The notes: generated from the letters alone by a model not told the origin. 64,000 nt of DNA from Sipunculus nudus (GCA_026874595.1 CM049311.1:15031676-15095675); one strand, 5' to 3'. Shown: positions 42,219 to 56,129, counted from the stretch's first letter. A program made the numbers and translations.

Positions 42219-45200
42219 AAGAAATGTCTGGTTTAATTTTGAAGAATGGAACTAAATGATAAATATTCTGAAAAAAACAGGATTGTCAATGTCAAATACA
42301 AAATTTAAATTGGTAATTTTATCACTGTCTCCAGGTAGCAGGGTTAGGTGTGCTCCATGATACAGTTAAAGTAAAACTCCATGTTCTGATACCTGGAGGT
42401 AGCTCACTGGGAGTTGAACATACTTAATGATACATGTTAGAACACACCCTGGCTCACGTTTTCTGTGCCCTTTGTATTGATTGTATCAATCATATTTTCA
42501 TGTGAAGCTTAGTGTTTGAGACCTCTGTGTATTATTGACCTGTGAGACATGCCATGTCTGCCCTAATCACTGTATACTCATGTGCACCCATCAGTACAGG
42601 ACAAATACAGCTTACACATCACCTAATGTCGGTTTGTAGGCTCTACGTCTGGTTGTGTGCATCAGTGAATAATTTTACCTGATTGGTCAAGCTTGCACAA
42701 ATAGACAAAATTAACTAACCAAGTTAGAATTACAATAAGTTTTAGTCCCAATTATTTCCTGTTCAAAGACTTTCACATATGCTTTCATATATTTCACAGA
42801 CGCACACAGACAACAAGAGACACAGAAACAGCCACACTGACAATAACATACAGACAGATAGGCACATATGCAGAAACACAACATTTTGTACACAGACACT
42901 ATCACATGAACATAAATATACACTCAGATACACAAACAAACAGACACACACACACACACCATATATATACACTATCACGTATGATTTCAAAAACAATAAC
43001 TTCAGCTATGATTGGTAGGGTCAATGATTATGTTTGTAATAATTTTTTATATATTAATAATAATAAACAATATTGCTAATACACATGATGAAAAAAAATA
43101 TTGTTAATACAAATGATAATAATGTGTCACTTCATCTGATACAGTGAAGCCTTATAATTATAGTGTGATTATAAATAACAAATGAGTTATCATTTCACCC
43201 ATTTCTTAAAATTTATATCTCCTTGAAAATCAGGAATCAAGTTGCTATAGCCTATACTTGACCAAGTGTGGGCTAAAAAAACATGGTTTGAGTACCATGA
43301 AAGTCGTTCAGGGCACTAAAATGTCAGCATCCAGGGTGATCCAGCTTAAATATTCTTAGAAACCTGAAATTAAGTCAGTATGACCTTTATTCTTCAAACT
43401 CTGGGCAATATAACATGGTTTTTAGCATTTTGGAAGTCTTCTTCGGTGTTCAAGGTTTCTTAATAGATATTTGCCCTGGATGATAAAACTGAAATTTAAT
43501 GCCGTACATTTAAATCTGGCAGAATGTAGAGTTCGGTCAAAATAGGTCAAACCACTATAACTGAAATGTCCGGCACAAACACTTGTTAAATTTCACAACA
43601 ATTATTCCAGATTGAGTTAAATTTCATTCATGCACTGATGTATCGGTGATTAATGCACAATTTGTCTGTATGTAAAATTCAGATAAGCATTATGGCTGAT
43701 GGGCCACTTCTAAGATTTTGAATTTATTGATTTCCCAATCTCTTGCAAGGGATGAGTTGGTTCTTTGTAGTAAACTAGACCTATGCATTACCATTTTATT
43801 ACAAATTTTGAACTGAAGTGCATGTATATTAAAGTAATGTAAATTTCAGTGGGCACTCCTTTGTGGAATGAACTGTCTGATTGATAGCAACGGTAAAATA
43901 AGAGCATTGCAGGTTGAATCCTGTAGACTTGTCTACCATGTTGGCACATACAGGAGAGAAGCCATCAACTTCTCACATTGCTCTGATGCTTGTGAAGTCT
44001 GTTATACATGATCTATATACATAATCTACCAGTATTGCACCCGGAAAGCATATCACCGACAACTTATTGATGTTCTACTTCAAGTTCCCACACTGCCACT
44101 CTCTAGCCCTGAGAGGCAAAAAAAGTATGCCTTCCTAAAACCTGCAGTGGATACAATAAAAAGTCTACCTGGTTATAGTAGCTGCAAGTCAGATACCAGG
44201 AAAATATCACACTCTCATTTTAGGATCAAATATAGTTTGAGTGGTCCCAGAAAATGGGTCTATTGATGTGGACTGAGTCATCAGTATAATGTTGCTATAT
44301 TACAAAAATAATATAAAAAATAAAAGAAAGATATTCTACATTACACCCAGGCATAGCACTAGTCCTTTGATTAATTCACAGACATGGCTATCAATATATA
44401 TCCCATGGATTGACTATAAATTGTAGTTCCCATTCAGTTACCAGGTATATTAAATAAACATGAAATATAGTATTTTTTCCTTGTAGTATTATTTCAGTAT
44501 TTCAGTCTTAAAATGTTTGCTGACACCTGTACACAAGTTGAAATAAACTTGCACCTGGCTTGATCATTGATGGGAAACATGTGCAAGTTGCCGTACCATG
44601 CAACTTTGCAAATCAAGATTTTTCAAGCTTCCAATCAGTGTTTCACAGCCTTGTACATCCATGTTTCTTCTCCTTCAAGCTTTTTTTTGAAGTTGTACAA
44701 TGTACAAGATTGGACCTCCAGACATATGTACTGTGTTTACTCACACACAAAACCATAACCATGTATAAAACAAATGAACTGAAGATTTAGGTCATATGCC
44801 AGGGAGGTTTTGCTGGGATACATTTGTATTGAACCAAAATGAAGAAAAAATACACATTGCCATTCACCTGTAATAGAAAATCCACTCCAACCTTTTCATA
44901 GTAGTCATGAAAGGATGTCCTCATACTCCATGATTGTATTACATGAACAGTCCAACTCATTCAGGGAAACCAAAGATAAACCAGTTTACAGATGTCTTTA
45001 TATCTCCCTGCCATATTTTATTAGCACATTGTTTCTTGGTAAGTTCCCTGTACATTTTTATCATATACACTAGCATATTCCCTGTTCTTGCATTGGAACA
45101 GGCTCATGTGACTAGGCCAAGGCATAGGTTTTCCCTGGACTGAGTTGACATGTGTTGAGTTTATTTGCACAGTATCTTTTGATGAAGCTATGAAAGACTC

Positions 45201-45488
45201 TTCACAAATTAATGTCAAGTTTCACTGGATTTATGGACAATTATGGAAATAACCCCCCTTGAGCCATATTTTGGCATCATTCTCAGCAGGTCAAGACCAG
45301 AAACAGGCATTTCTAAGGCATGGCCACAAAGGAGTTGTCTGACAATGGCTGATTGCCACCACCATCAGTTAACATGTAAACAAGTTCCAATACTCCAGAG
45401 TCAATATCCATTTAAAGCAGCCTGTTTAGGTGGGTTAATTTGAATTTATTGTGAATTTACCCAGGAATTACTGCAATTACTAACTGCT
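42219..45488. other. No recognised gene
   Basis: AT-rich sequence. A degenerate ACAGAC/ACACAC tract lies at about 42795-42960 and opens frames on both strands. Frames at 44560-44790 and 44934-45443 have no recognisable motif. The satellite array begins immediately after. Confidence 0.45.
42795..42960. repeat. Degenerate CA-rich simple repeat
   Basis: Interspersed CACAGA, CAGACA and CACACA units over about 165 bp, ending in a short pure (CA)n run at about 42942-42960. Confidence 0.8.
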
Positions 45489-48400
45489 CATGTGAAGGCA
45501 TATAGAAGGGAGACATTTTGTAAAAGCGTATACAAGGGAGCCTTTTTTGAAGGCTTTTACAAGAAAGACTATTATGAAAGCTTAAACAAGGGAAACGTTT
45601 GTGAAGGCTTATACAAGGGAGACTTTTGTGAAGGCTCATACAAGGGAGACTTTTGTGAAGCTTATACAAGGGAGACTTTTGTGAAGGCTTATACAAGGGA
45701 GACTTGTGAAGGCTTTTACAAGAGAGACTTTTGTGAAGGCTTATACAAGGGAGACTTTTGTGAAAGCTTATAAAAGGGAGACTTTTCTGAAGGCTTATAC
45801 CAGGGAGACTTTTGTGAAGGCATATACAAGGGAGACTTTTTGTAAAAGCCTATACAAGGGAGCCTTTTTTGAAGGCTTTTACAAGGGAGACTATTATGAA
45901 GGCTTAAACAAGGGAAACGTTTGTGAAGGCTTATACAAGGGAGACTTTTGTGAAGGCTCATACAAGGGAGACTTTTGTGAAGGCTCATACAAGGGAGACT
46001 TTTGTGAAGCTTATACAAGGGAGACTTTTGAGAAGCCTTATACAAGGGAGACTTTTGTTAAAGCATATACAAAGGAGCCTTTTTTAAGGCATATACAAGG
46101 GAGCCTTTTGTGAAGGCTTATACAAGGGAGACTTTTGTGAAGGCTTATACAAGGGATACTTTTGTAAAAGCATATACAAGGGAGCCTTTTGTGAAGGCTT
46201 ATACAAGGTAGACTTTTGTGAAGCTTATAGAAGGGAGACTTTTGTGAAAGCTTATACAAGGGAGACTTTTGTGAAGCTTATACAAGGGAGACTTTTATGA
46301 AGGCTTATACAAGGGAGACTTTTGTAAAGGCTTATACAAGGGAGGCTTCTGTGAAGGCTCATACAAGGGAGACTTTTGTGAAGCTTATACAAGGGAGACT
46401 TTTGAGAAGCCTTATACAAGGGAGACTTTTGTTAAAGCATATACAAAGGAGCCTTTTTTGAAGGCATATACAAGGGAGCTTTTTACGAAGGCTTATACTA
46501 GGGAGACCTTTGTGAAGGCTTATACAAGGGGTACTTTTGTAAAAGCATATACAAGGGAGACTTTTTTGAAGGCATATACAAGGGAGCCTTTTGTGAAGGC
46601 TTATACAAGGGATACTTTTGTTAAAGCATATACAAGGGAGACTTTTTTGAAGGCATATACAAGGGAGCCTTTTGTGAAGGCTTATACAAGGTAGACTTTT
46701 GTGAAGCTTATACAAGGGAGACTTTTGTGAAAGCTTATACAAGGGAGACTTTTGTAAAAGCATATACAAGGAAGCCTTTTTTGAAGGCATATACAAGGGA
46801 GCCTTCTGTGAAGGCTTATACAAGGGAGACTTTTGTGAAGGCTTATACAAGGGAGACTTGTAAAGGGTTTTACAAGGAAGACTTTTGTGAAGGCTTATAC
46901 AAGGGAGACTTTTGTGAAAGCTTATACAAGGGAGACTTTTCTGAAGCTTATACAAGGGAGACTTTTCTGAAGGCTCATACAAGGGAGACTTTTGTGAAGG
47001 CATATACAAGGGAGACATTTTGTAAAAGCGTATACAAGGGAGCCTTTTTTGAAGGCTTTTACAAGGGAGATTATTATGAAGGCTTAAACAAGGGAAACGT
47101 TTGTGAAGGCTTATACAAGGGAGACTTTTGTGAAGGCTCATACAAGGGAGACTTTTGTGAAGCTTATACAAGGGAGACTTTTGAGAAGCCTTATACAAGG
47201 GAGACTTTTGTTAAAGCATATACAAAGGAGCCTTTTTTAAGGCATATACAAGGGAGCCTTTTGTGAAGGCTTATACAAGGGAGACTTTTGTGAAGGCTTA
47301 TACAAGGGATACTTTTGTAAAAGCATATACAAGGGAGCCTTTTGTGAAGGCTTATACAAGGTAGACTTTTGTGAAGCTTATAGAAGGGAGACTTTTGTGA
47401 AAGCTTATACAAGGGAGACTTTTGTAAAAGCATATACAAGGAAGCCTTTTTTGAAAGCATATACAAGGGAGCGTTCTGTGAAGGCTTATACAAGGGAGAC
47501 TTTTGAGAAGGCTTATACAAGGGAGACTTGTAAAGGCTTTTACAAGGGAGACTTTTGTGAAGGCTTATACAAGGGAGACTTTTGTGAAAGCTTATACAAG
47601 GGAGACTTTTCTAAAGGCTTATACAAGGGAGACTTTTGTGAAGGCTCATACAAGGGAGACTTTTGTGAAGGCATATACAAGGGAGACTTTTTGTAAAAGC
47701 GTATACAAGGGAGCCTTTTTTGAAGGCTTTTACAAGAAAGACTTTTATGAAAGCTTAAACAAGGGAAACGTTTGTGAAGGCTTATACAAGGGAGACTTTT
47801 GTGAAGGCTCATTCAAGGGAGACTTTTGTGAAGCTTATACAAGGGAGACTTTTATGAAGGCTTATACAAGGGAGACTTTTGTAAAGGCTTATACAAGGGA
47901 GGCTTCTGTGAAGGCTTTTACAAGGGAGATTATTATGAAGGCTTAAACAAGGGAAACGTTTGTGAAGGCTTATACAAGGGAGACTTTTGTGAAGGCTCAT
48001 ACAAGGGAGACTTTTGTGAAGCTTATACAAGGGAGACTTTTGAGAAGCCTTATACAAGGGAGACTTTTGTTAAAGCATATACAAAGGAGCCTTTTTTAAG
48101 GCATATACAAGGGAGCCTTTTGTGAAGGCTTATACAAGGGAGACTTTTGTGAAGGCTTATACAAGGGATACTTTTGTAAAAGCATATACAAGGGAGCCTT
48201 TTGTGAAGGCTTATACAAGGTAGACTTTTGTGAAGCTTATAGAAGGGAGACTTTTGTGAAAGCTTATACAAGGGAGACTTTTGTAAAAGCATATACAAGG
48301 AAGCCTTTTTTGAAAGCATATACAAGGGAGCGTTCTGTGAAGGCATATACAAGGGAGACTTTTGAGAAGGCTTATACAAGGGAGACTTGTAAAGGGTTTT

Positions 48401-51400
48401 ACAAGGGAGACTTTTGTGAAGGCTTATACAAGGGAGACTTTTGTGAAAGCTTATACAAGGGAGACTTTTCTGAAGGCTTATACAAGGGAGACTTTTGTGA
48501 AGGCTCATACAAGGGAGACTTTTGTGAAGGCATATACAAGGGAGACTTTTTGTAAAAGCGTATACAAGGGAGCCTTTTTTGAAGGCTTTTACAAGAAAGA
48601 CTATTATGAAAGCTTAAACAAGGGAAACGTTTGTGAAGGCTTATACAAGGGAGACTTTTGTGAAGGCTCATTCAAGGGAGACTTTTGTGAAGCTTATACA
48701 AGGGAGACTTTTATGAAGGCTTATACAAGGGAGACTTTTGTAAAGGCTTATACAAGGGAGGCTTCTGTGAAGGCTCATACAAGGGAGACTTTTGTGAAGC
48801 TTATACAAGGGAGACTTTTGAGAAGCCTTATACAAGGGAGACTTTTGTTAAAGCATATACAAAGGAGCCTTTTTTGAAGGCATATACAAGGGAGCTTTTT
48901 ACGAAGGCTTATACTAGGGAGACCTTTGTGAAGGCTTATACAAGGGGTACTTTTGTAAAAGCATATACAAGGGAGACTTTTTTGAAGGCATATACAAGGG
49001 AGCCTTTTGTGAAGGCTTATACAAGGGATACTTTTGTTAAAGCATATACAAGGGAGACTTTTTTGAAGGCATAAACAAGGGAGCCTTTTGTGAAGGCTTA
49101 TACAAGGGAGACTTTTCTGAAGGCTTATACAAGGGAGACTTTTGTGAAGGCTCATACAAGGGAGACTTTTGTGAAGGCATATACAAGGGAGACTTTTTGT
49201 AAAAGCGTATACAAGGGAGCCTTTTTTGAAGGCTTTTACAAGAAAGACTATTATGAAAGCTTAAACAAGGGAAACGTTTGTGAAGGCTTATACAAGGGAG
49301 ACTTTTGTGAAGGCTCATTCAAGGGAGACTTTTGTGAAGCTTATACAAGGGAGACTTTTATGAAGGCTTATACAAGGGAGACTTTTGTAAAGGCTTATAC
49401 AAGGGAGGCTTCTGTGAAGGCTCATACAAGGGAGACTTTTGTGAAGCTTATACAAGGGAGACTTTTGAGAAGCCTTATACAAGGGAGACTTTTGTTAAAG
49501 CATATACAAAGGAGCCTTTTTTGAAGGCATATACAAGGGAGCTTTTTACGAAGGCTTATACTAGGGAGACCTTTGTGAAGGCTTATACAAGGGGTACTTT
49601 TGTAAAAGCATATACAAGGGAGACTTTTTTGAAGGCATATACAAGGGAGCCTTTTGTGAAGGCTTATACAAGGGATACTTTTGTTAAAGCATATACAAGG
49701 GAGACTTTTTTGAAGGCATATACAAGGGAGCCTTTTGTGAAGGCTTATACAAGGTAGACTTTTGTGAAGCTTATACAAGGGAGACTTTTGTGAAAGCTTA
49801 TACCAGGGAGACTTTTGTAAAAGCATATACAAGGAAGCCTTTTTTGAAGGCATATACAAGGGAGCCTTCTGTGAAGGCTTATACAAGGGAGACTTTTGTG
49901 AAGGCTTATACAAGGGAGACTTGTAAAGGGTTTTACAAGGAAGACTTTTGTGAAGGCTTATACAAGGGAGACTTTTGTGAAAGCTTATACAAGGGAGACT
50001 TTTCTGAAGGCTTATACAAGGGAGACTTTTCTGAAGGCTCATACAAGGGAGACTTTTGTGAAGGCATATACAAGGGAGACTTTTTGTAAAAGCGTATACA
50101 AGGGAGCCTTTTTTGAAGGCTTTTACAAGGGAGATTATTATGAAGGCTTAAACAAGGGAAACGTTTGTGAAGGCTTATACAAGGGAGACTTTTGTGAAGG
50201 CTCATACAAGGGAGACTTTTGTGAAGCTTATACTAAGGAGACTTTCAAGAAGGCTTATACAAGGGAGACTTTTGTAAAGGCTTATACAAGGGAAGCTTCT
50301 GTGAAGGCTCATACAAGGGAGACTTTTGTGAAGCTTATACAAGGGAGACTTTTGTTAAAGCATATACAAGGGAGCCTTTTTTGAAGGCATATACAAGGGA
50401 GCCTTTTGTGAAGGCTTATCCAAGGGAGACTTTTGTGAAGGCTTATACAAGGGAGACTTTTGTAAAAGCATATACAAGGAAGCCTTTTTTGAAAGCATAT
50501 ACAAGGGAGCGTTCTGTGAAGGCTTATACAAGGGAGACTTTCGAGAAGGCTTATACAAGGGAGACTTGTAATGGCTTTTACAAGGGAGACTTTTGTGAAG
50601 GCTTATACAAGGGAGACTTTTGTGAAAGCTTATACAAGGGAGACTTTTCTGAAGGCTTATACAAGGGAGACTTTTGTGAAGGCTCATACAAGGGAGACTT
50701 TTGTGAAGGCATATACAAGGGAGACTTTTTGTAAAAGCGTATACAAGGGAGCCTTTTTTGAAGGCTTTTACAAGAAAGACTATTATGAAAGCTTAAACAA
50801 GGGAAACGTTTGTGAAGGCTTATACAAGGGAGACTTTTGTGAAGGCTCATTCAAGGGAGACTTTTGTGAAGCTTATACAAGGGAGACTTTTATGAAGGCT
50901 TATACAAGGGAGACTTTTGTAAAGGCTTATACAAGGGAGGCTTCTGTGAAGGCTCATACAAGGGAGACTTTTGTGAAGCTTATACAAGGGAGACTTTTGA
51001 GAAGCCTTATACAAGGGAGACTTTTGTTAAAGCATATACAAAGGAGCCTTTTTTGAAGGCATATACAAGGGAGCTTTTTACGAAGGCTTATACTAGGGAG
51101 ACCTTTGTGAAGGCTTATACAAGGGGTACTTTTGTAAAAGCATATACAAGGGAGACTTTTTTGAAGGCATATACAAGGGAGCCTTTTGTGAAGGCTTATA
51201 CAAGGGATACTTTTGTTAAAGCATATACAAGGGAGACTTTTTTGAAGGCATATACAAGGGAGCCTTTTGTGAAGGCTTATACAAGGTAGACTTTTGTGAA
51301 GCTTATACAAGGGAGACTTTTGTGAAAGCTTATACAAGGGAGACTTTTGTAAAAGCATATACAAGGAAGCCTTTTTTGAAGGCATATACAAGGGAGCCTT

Positions 51401-53790
51401 CTGTGAAGGCTTATACAAGGGAGACTTTTGTGAAGGCTTTTACAAGGGAGATTATTATGAAGGCTTAAACAAGGGAAACGTTTGTGAAGGCTTATACAAG
51501 GGATACTTTTGTTAAAGCATATACAAGGGAGACTTGTAAAGGGTTTTACAAGGAAGACTTTTGTGAAGGCTTATACAAGGGAGACTTTTGTGAAAGCTTA
51601 TACAAGGGAGACTTTTCTGAAGGCTTATACAAGGGAGACTTTTCTGAAGGCTCATACAAGGGAGACTTTTGTGAAGGCATATACAAGGGAGACTTTTTGT
51701 AAAAGCGTATACAAGGGAGCCTTTTTTGAAGGCTTTTACAAGGGAGATTATTATGAAGGCTTAAACAAGGGAAACGTTTGTGAAGGCTTATACAAGGGAG
51801 ACTTTTGTGAAGGCTCATACAAGGGAGACTTTTGTGAAGCTTATACTAAGGAGACTTTCAAGAAGGCTTATACAAGGGAGACTTTTGTAAAGGCTTATAC
51901 AAGGGAAGCTTCTGTGAAGGCTCATACAAGGGAGACTTTTGTGAAGCTTATACAAGGGAGACTTTTGTTAAAGCATATACAAGGGAGCCTTTTTTGAAGG
52001 CATATACAAGGGAGCCTTTTGTGAAGGCTTATCCAAGGGAGACTTTTGTGAAGGCTTATACAAGGGATACTTTTGTGAAGCTTATAGAAGGGAGACTTTT
52101 GTGAAAGCTTATACAAGGGAGACTTTTGTAAAAGCATATACAAGGAAGCCTTTTTTGAAGGCATATACAAGGGAGCCTTCTGTGAAGGCTTATACAAGGG
52201 AGACTTTTGTGAAGGCTTATACAAGGGAGACTTGTGAAGGCTTTTTCAAGGGATACTTTTGTGAAGGCATATACAAGGGAGCCTTTTGTGAAGGCTTATA
52301 CAAGGTATACTTTTGTGAAGCTTATAGAAGGGAGACTTTTATGAAAGCTTATACAAGGGAGACTTTTGTAAAAGCATATACAAGGAAGCCTTTTTTGAAG
52401 GCATATACAAGGGAGCCTTCTGTGAAGGCTTATACAAGGTATACTTTTGTGAAGCTTATAGAAGGGAGACTTTTATGAAAGCTTATACAAGGGAGACTTT
52501 TGTAAAAGCATATACAAGGAAGCCTTTTTTGAAGGCATATACAAGGGAGCCTTCTGTGAAGGCTTATACAAGGGACACTTTTGTGAAGGCTTATTCAAGG
52601 GAGACTTGTGAAGGCTTTTTCAAGGGAGACTTTTGTGAAGGCTTATTCTAGGGAGACTTTTGTGAAAGCTTATACAAGGGAGATTTTTCTGAAGGCTTAT
52701 ACAAAGGAGACTTTTGTGAAGGCTCATACAAGGGAGACTTTTGTGAAGGCATATACAAGGGAGACTTTTTGTAAAAGCGTATACAAGGGAGCCTTTTTTG
52801 AAGGCTTTTACAAGGGAGATTATTATGAAGGCTTAAACAAGGGAAACGTTTGTGAAGGCTTATACAAGGGAGACTTTTGTGAAGGCTCATACAAGGGAGA
52901 CTTTTGTGAAGCTTATACTAAGGAGACTTTCAAGAAGGCTTATACAAGGGAGACTTTTGTAAAGGCTTATACAAGGGAAGCTTCTGTGAAGGCTCATACA
53001 AGGGAGACTTTTGTGAAGCTTATACAAGGGAGACTTTTGTTAAAGCATATACAAGGGAGCCTTTTTTGAAGGCATATACAAGGGAGCCTTTTGTGAAGGC
53101 TTATCCAAGGGAGACTTTTGTGAAGGCTTATACAAGGGATACTTTTGTGAAGCTTATAGAAGGGAGACTTTTGTGAAAGCTTATACAAGGGAGACTTTTG
53201 TAAAAGCATATACAAGGAAGCCTTTTTTGAAGGCATATACAAGGGAGCCTTCTGTGAAGGCTTATACAAGGGAGACTTTTGTGAAGGCTTATACAAGGGA
53301 GACTTGTGAAGGCTTTTTCAAGGGATACTTTTGTGAAGGCATATACAAGGGAGCCTTTTGTGAAGGCTTATACAAGGTATACTTTTGTGAAGCTTATAGA
53401 AGGGAGACTTTTATGAAAGCTTATACAAGGGAGACTTTTGTAAAAGCATATACAAGGAAGCCTTTTTTGAAGGCATATACAAGGGAGCCTTCTGTGAAGG
53501 CTTATACAAGGGACACTTTTGTGAAGGCTTATTCAAGGGAGACTTGTGAAGGCTTTTTCAAGGGAGACTTTTGTGAAGGCTTATTGTAGGGAGACTTTTG
53601 TGAAAGCTTATACAAGGGAGATTTTTCTGAAGGCTTATACAAAGGAGACTTTTGTGAAGGCTCATACAAGGGAGACTTTTGTGAAGCTTATCCAAGGGAG
53701 ACTTTTGTAAAAAGCTTATACAAGGGAGACATTTGTAAAAGCATAAACAAGGGAGCCTTTTTTGAAGGCATATATATAGGAGACTTTTTT
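45489..53790. repeat. 27-bp minisatellite array, 8.3 kb, with higher-order repeats
   Basis: About 300 head-to-tail units of 27 bp, with the core ACAAGGGAGACTTTTGTG followed by AAGGCTTAT. Common variants change GAGACTTTTGTG to GAGCCTTTTTTG, or shorten the unit by two or three bases (GTGAAGCTTATAC; GAGACTTGTGAAGG). Because 27 is nine codons and the unit has no stop, several frames stay open. Forward frames read AYTRETFVK or YKGDFCEGL; reverse frames read SLPCISLHK or QKSPLYKPS, up to 279 codons at 46359-47198. The shortened units shift frame every few hundred bases. Larger blocks recur, for example the same variant series at about 46458, 48874, 49521 and 51053. I read it as non-coding satellite DNA; a repetitive protein is less likely. 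Confidence 0.95.
52040..53672. repeat. 1072-bp higher-order duplication within the array
   Basis: The frame starting at 52101 and the one starting at 53173 share their first hundred residues. The minus-strand frames 51922-52224 and 52994-53296 are identical. All are offset by exactly 1072 bp. This is a recent segmental duplication of about 40 monomers near the right end of the array. Confidence 0.85.
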
Positions 53791-53805
53791 TTTTTAAATA
53801 AATAT

Positions 53806-55300
53806 TTTTAGCTCAGCTGACTATAAGTCATCTGAGCTATAGTCGTGGTCCATTGTCCGTCGTCCGTCCGTCTGTCCGTCTGGATGTCTGTCCATAAGAC
53901 TGGCACATTTCGACACTGTTGGACCTGAAATTCGGCATACAGTGTCCCCAAAATCTCCTACCATGCCAAAAATTGGGTCAGTAGGACTACGTTCCTTCGA
54001 AATATTAAGGAAAAACCTCAATTTTATATTAGAAATCTATTTTTACACTTCAGGACTAATATCAAAACCACTCATCTGGTTTTCTTCATATTTACCATAA
54101 ATATTCCTCTATATAGTTCCTATGTACATGCCAGAAATTAAGTCAGTATTATTTAATTTAAAAAAGTTATGGGCCAAAACATAATGGACTTTGTAAAAAA
54201 ATCAGGAAGATATTTGGTCACTTAAGACCAAAAGTGTTAAAGGTAGGGACTTTTTTTCAGTAATACAACTTTAATTAATCAAAATTTAATTGTATGCCAA
54301 AAATTAGATCAAAATCTGTTAAATTTTTTTAAATATTGGCAATAATATAAAATTGGTACCTTAAATTTTGCCCAACTTTGGCCACGGCACGTTTTTTTTT
54401 CCTGTAAGTACTGTGGATTTAATTTTCACAGCATGTACACATAAGGATTTAATCTGTTAAAATCTGAAATTTGAAAATAAAAGCTGCAAAATTAGGCTAG
54501 TTATTAAATTTTTTTAGAGGCTCTTGTTGTATTCCCTTACATTGTCAAGCAGTCCACTTCGATGACTGTAGGTCGTTCAGTGCACATCTCTATGCTCCCC
54601 AGGCTGTTGGCATAATTTTAGATGTCCCCAAAATCTCCTACCAAACCGAAAAATAGATCATTAGGACTTTGTTCCTTCGAGATATTAAGGAAAAACCTCC
54701 GTTTTCCATAAAAAAAGCCATTGTTACACTTCAAGGCTGCCTAATATCAAAACCACTGATCTGTTTTTGATCATTTTAAGTATTAACATTCTTTCATACA
54801 TTTTCTATGAACATACAAAAAATTAGGTCAGTATTAGGTATTATTTTGAAGTTATGGGCCAAAATATAATGCAATTTTTTAAAAAATCAGGAAATTTATT
54901 TACTCACCTAACATGAGAATTGCTGAACCTAGAGACTTTTTTTCAGGAATATAACTTTATTTAATCAAGATTCAATTGTTTACCCAAAATTAGATATGAA
55001 TTTTGCAATTTTTTCAAGTTATTAGCATAAATAAAAAATCAATACCTTAAATTTTGTCCAACTTGGCACTGTTGATTTAATTTTAACAGCATATAAACAT
55101 AAGGATTTAATCTTTTAAAATCTGAAATTTCAAAGAAATTGATTGGAAAGAATAGCTTTTATTCACGTTTTCATACACCATGTCAAGTGTTGTTTACATC
55201 TAGCCCACCTAGTAGTACAGCCTTCACTTGCATTATGTAACACACCCCAGGCAGCTTGCCTTGGCTAAGCTTGGCCACTACCAGCAGGCTTCCCCTCTGC
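53806..55300 (+). mobile_element. Rolling-circle-like element, family A, 5' part, abutting satellite
   Basis: TTTTTAGCTCAGCTGACTA begins about 15 bp after the last satellite unit and an A/T run. A GTCCGTCC tract and a body shared with 15072 and 61530 follow. The matching 3' end may be 59640-60504, with other elements inserted between. A poly(C) run is at 55309-55324. Confidence 0.6.
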
Positions 55301-55308
55301 CCTATACT

Positions 55309-55324
55309 CCCCCCCCCCCCCCCC
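55309..55324. repeat. Poly(C) tract
   Basis: Sixteen C in a row at the end of the family A homology. Confidence 0.95.
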
Positions 55325-55579
55325 GAAGGTGCATAAACTAAATCAATGTTATTATTTTCTGTATTTGATTCATTCTTATTCTAGGCTATGCTACTTTTTA
55401 GATTTTGTATTGTACCACCAGGGTTACAATGATTAAAGTGTACATTAAATTGTGTCCACAAAGTGGTGTATTGCTGTGAAAGTGTGGATGTTTATCAGAT
55501 AAGTAATTCCTTACTTCAGAAGAGTAAAAACTTCACCAGGTGTGAAATTGACTATTAATTCCAGTAATAAATTAAAACT

Positions 55580-55870
55580 GGGACTAGCAATTACCCGTGC
55601 TACCCACGGTTTTGGGCGAGCATTTAGTTCTGATGTCAAATAGGCTGTCATGGTTTCATGTCTTGGGTGTACAATGTTACTGTCTCTTTGAATCGGACAT
55701 TTGGTGTAAGTGTTCTGTCTCTGAGTTAACCTTGTATAGGAGTCTGAATGACCTGGACGAATACGTTCTTGTCCGAATGGTGGAATGTCTTCGGACAAAC
55801 CCGGAGCATATGTATGTCAAAAATCACGGCAAACCGTAGTGTCAGAGGAGACATGTAAATTCACACATGA
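55580..55870 (+). repeat. Dispersed repeat copy 1 (AATTACCCGTGC type)
   Basis: It begins AATTACCCGTGCTACCCACG and contains TCTTCGGACAAACCC and GAGCATATGTATGTC. The latter block recurs at 57437-57560. No termini are certain. Confidence 0.5.
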
Positions 55871-56129
55871 ATCCGCCAGTAAAGGAACCTGTTATCTTGC
55901 ATGGTAGTACAGTACAGCGCTGAGATGTGATCTCGATAATTGCATTCCGGTAATAACGCACAAAAACTGAGCACTCACATGGTCGGGCAATCCCGCTGCG
56001 CAAAAGTTCGTGGTAGCATTATATTATGTGGTACATTTAATGGCTGTATATATTTTTAAATATCACGCACTCCTTTCTGTTTGAAAGCTGAGCCAATGTT
56101 TTCCAGTGAGACAGTCACTGCGTTCAGGC

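Noticed and set aside
42711-43018. Overlapping frames on both strands rich in Cys/Val or Thr/His
   Set aside because: They derive from a degenerate CA-rich simple repeat.
46359-47198. Minus-strand 279-codon frame in the satellite array as a real protein gene
   Set aside because: The opposite strand is equally open, the frame is made only of the 9-residue unit, and neighbouring shortened units shift the phase. No splice or promoter context is seen.
45489-53790. CRISPR array
   Set aside because: The 27-bp units are contiguous with no unique spacers, and the window is eukaryotic.
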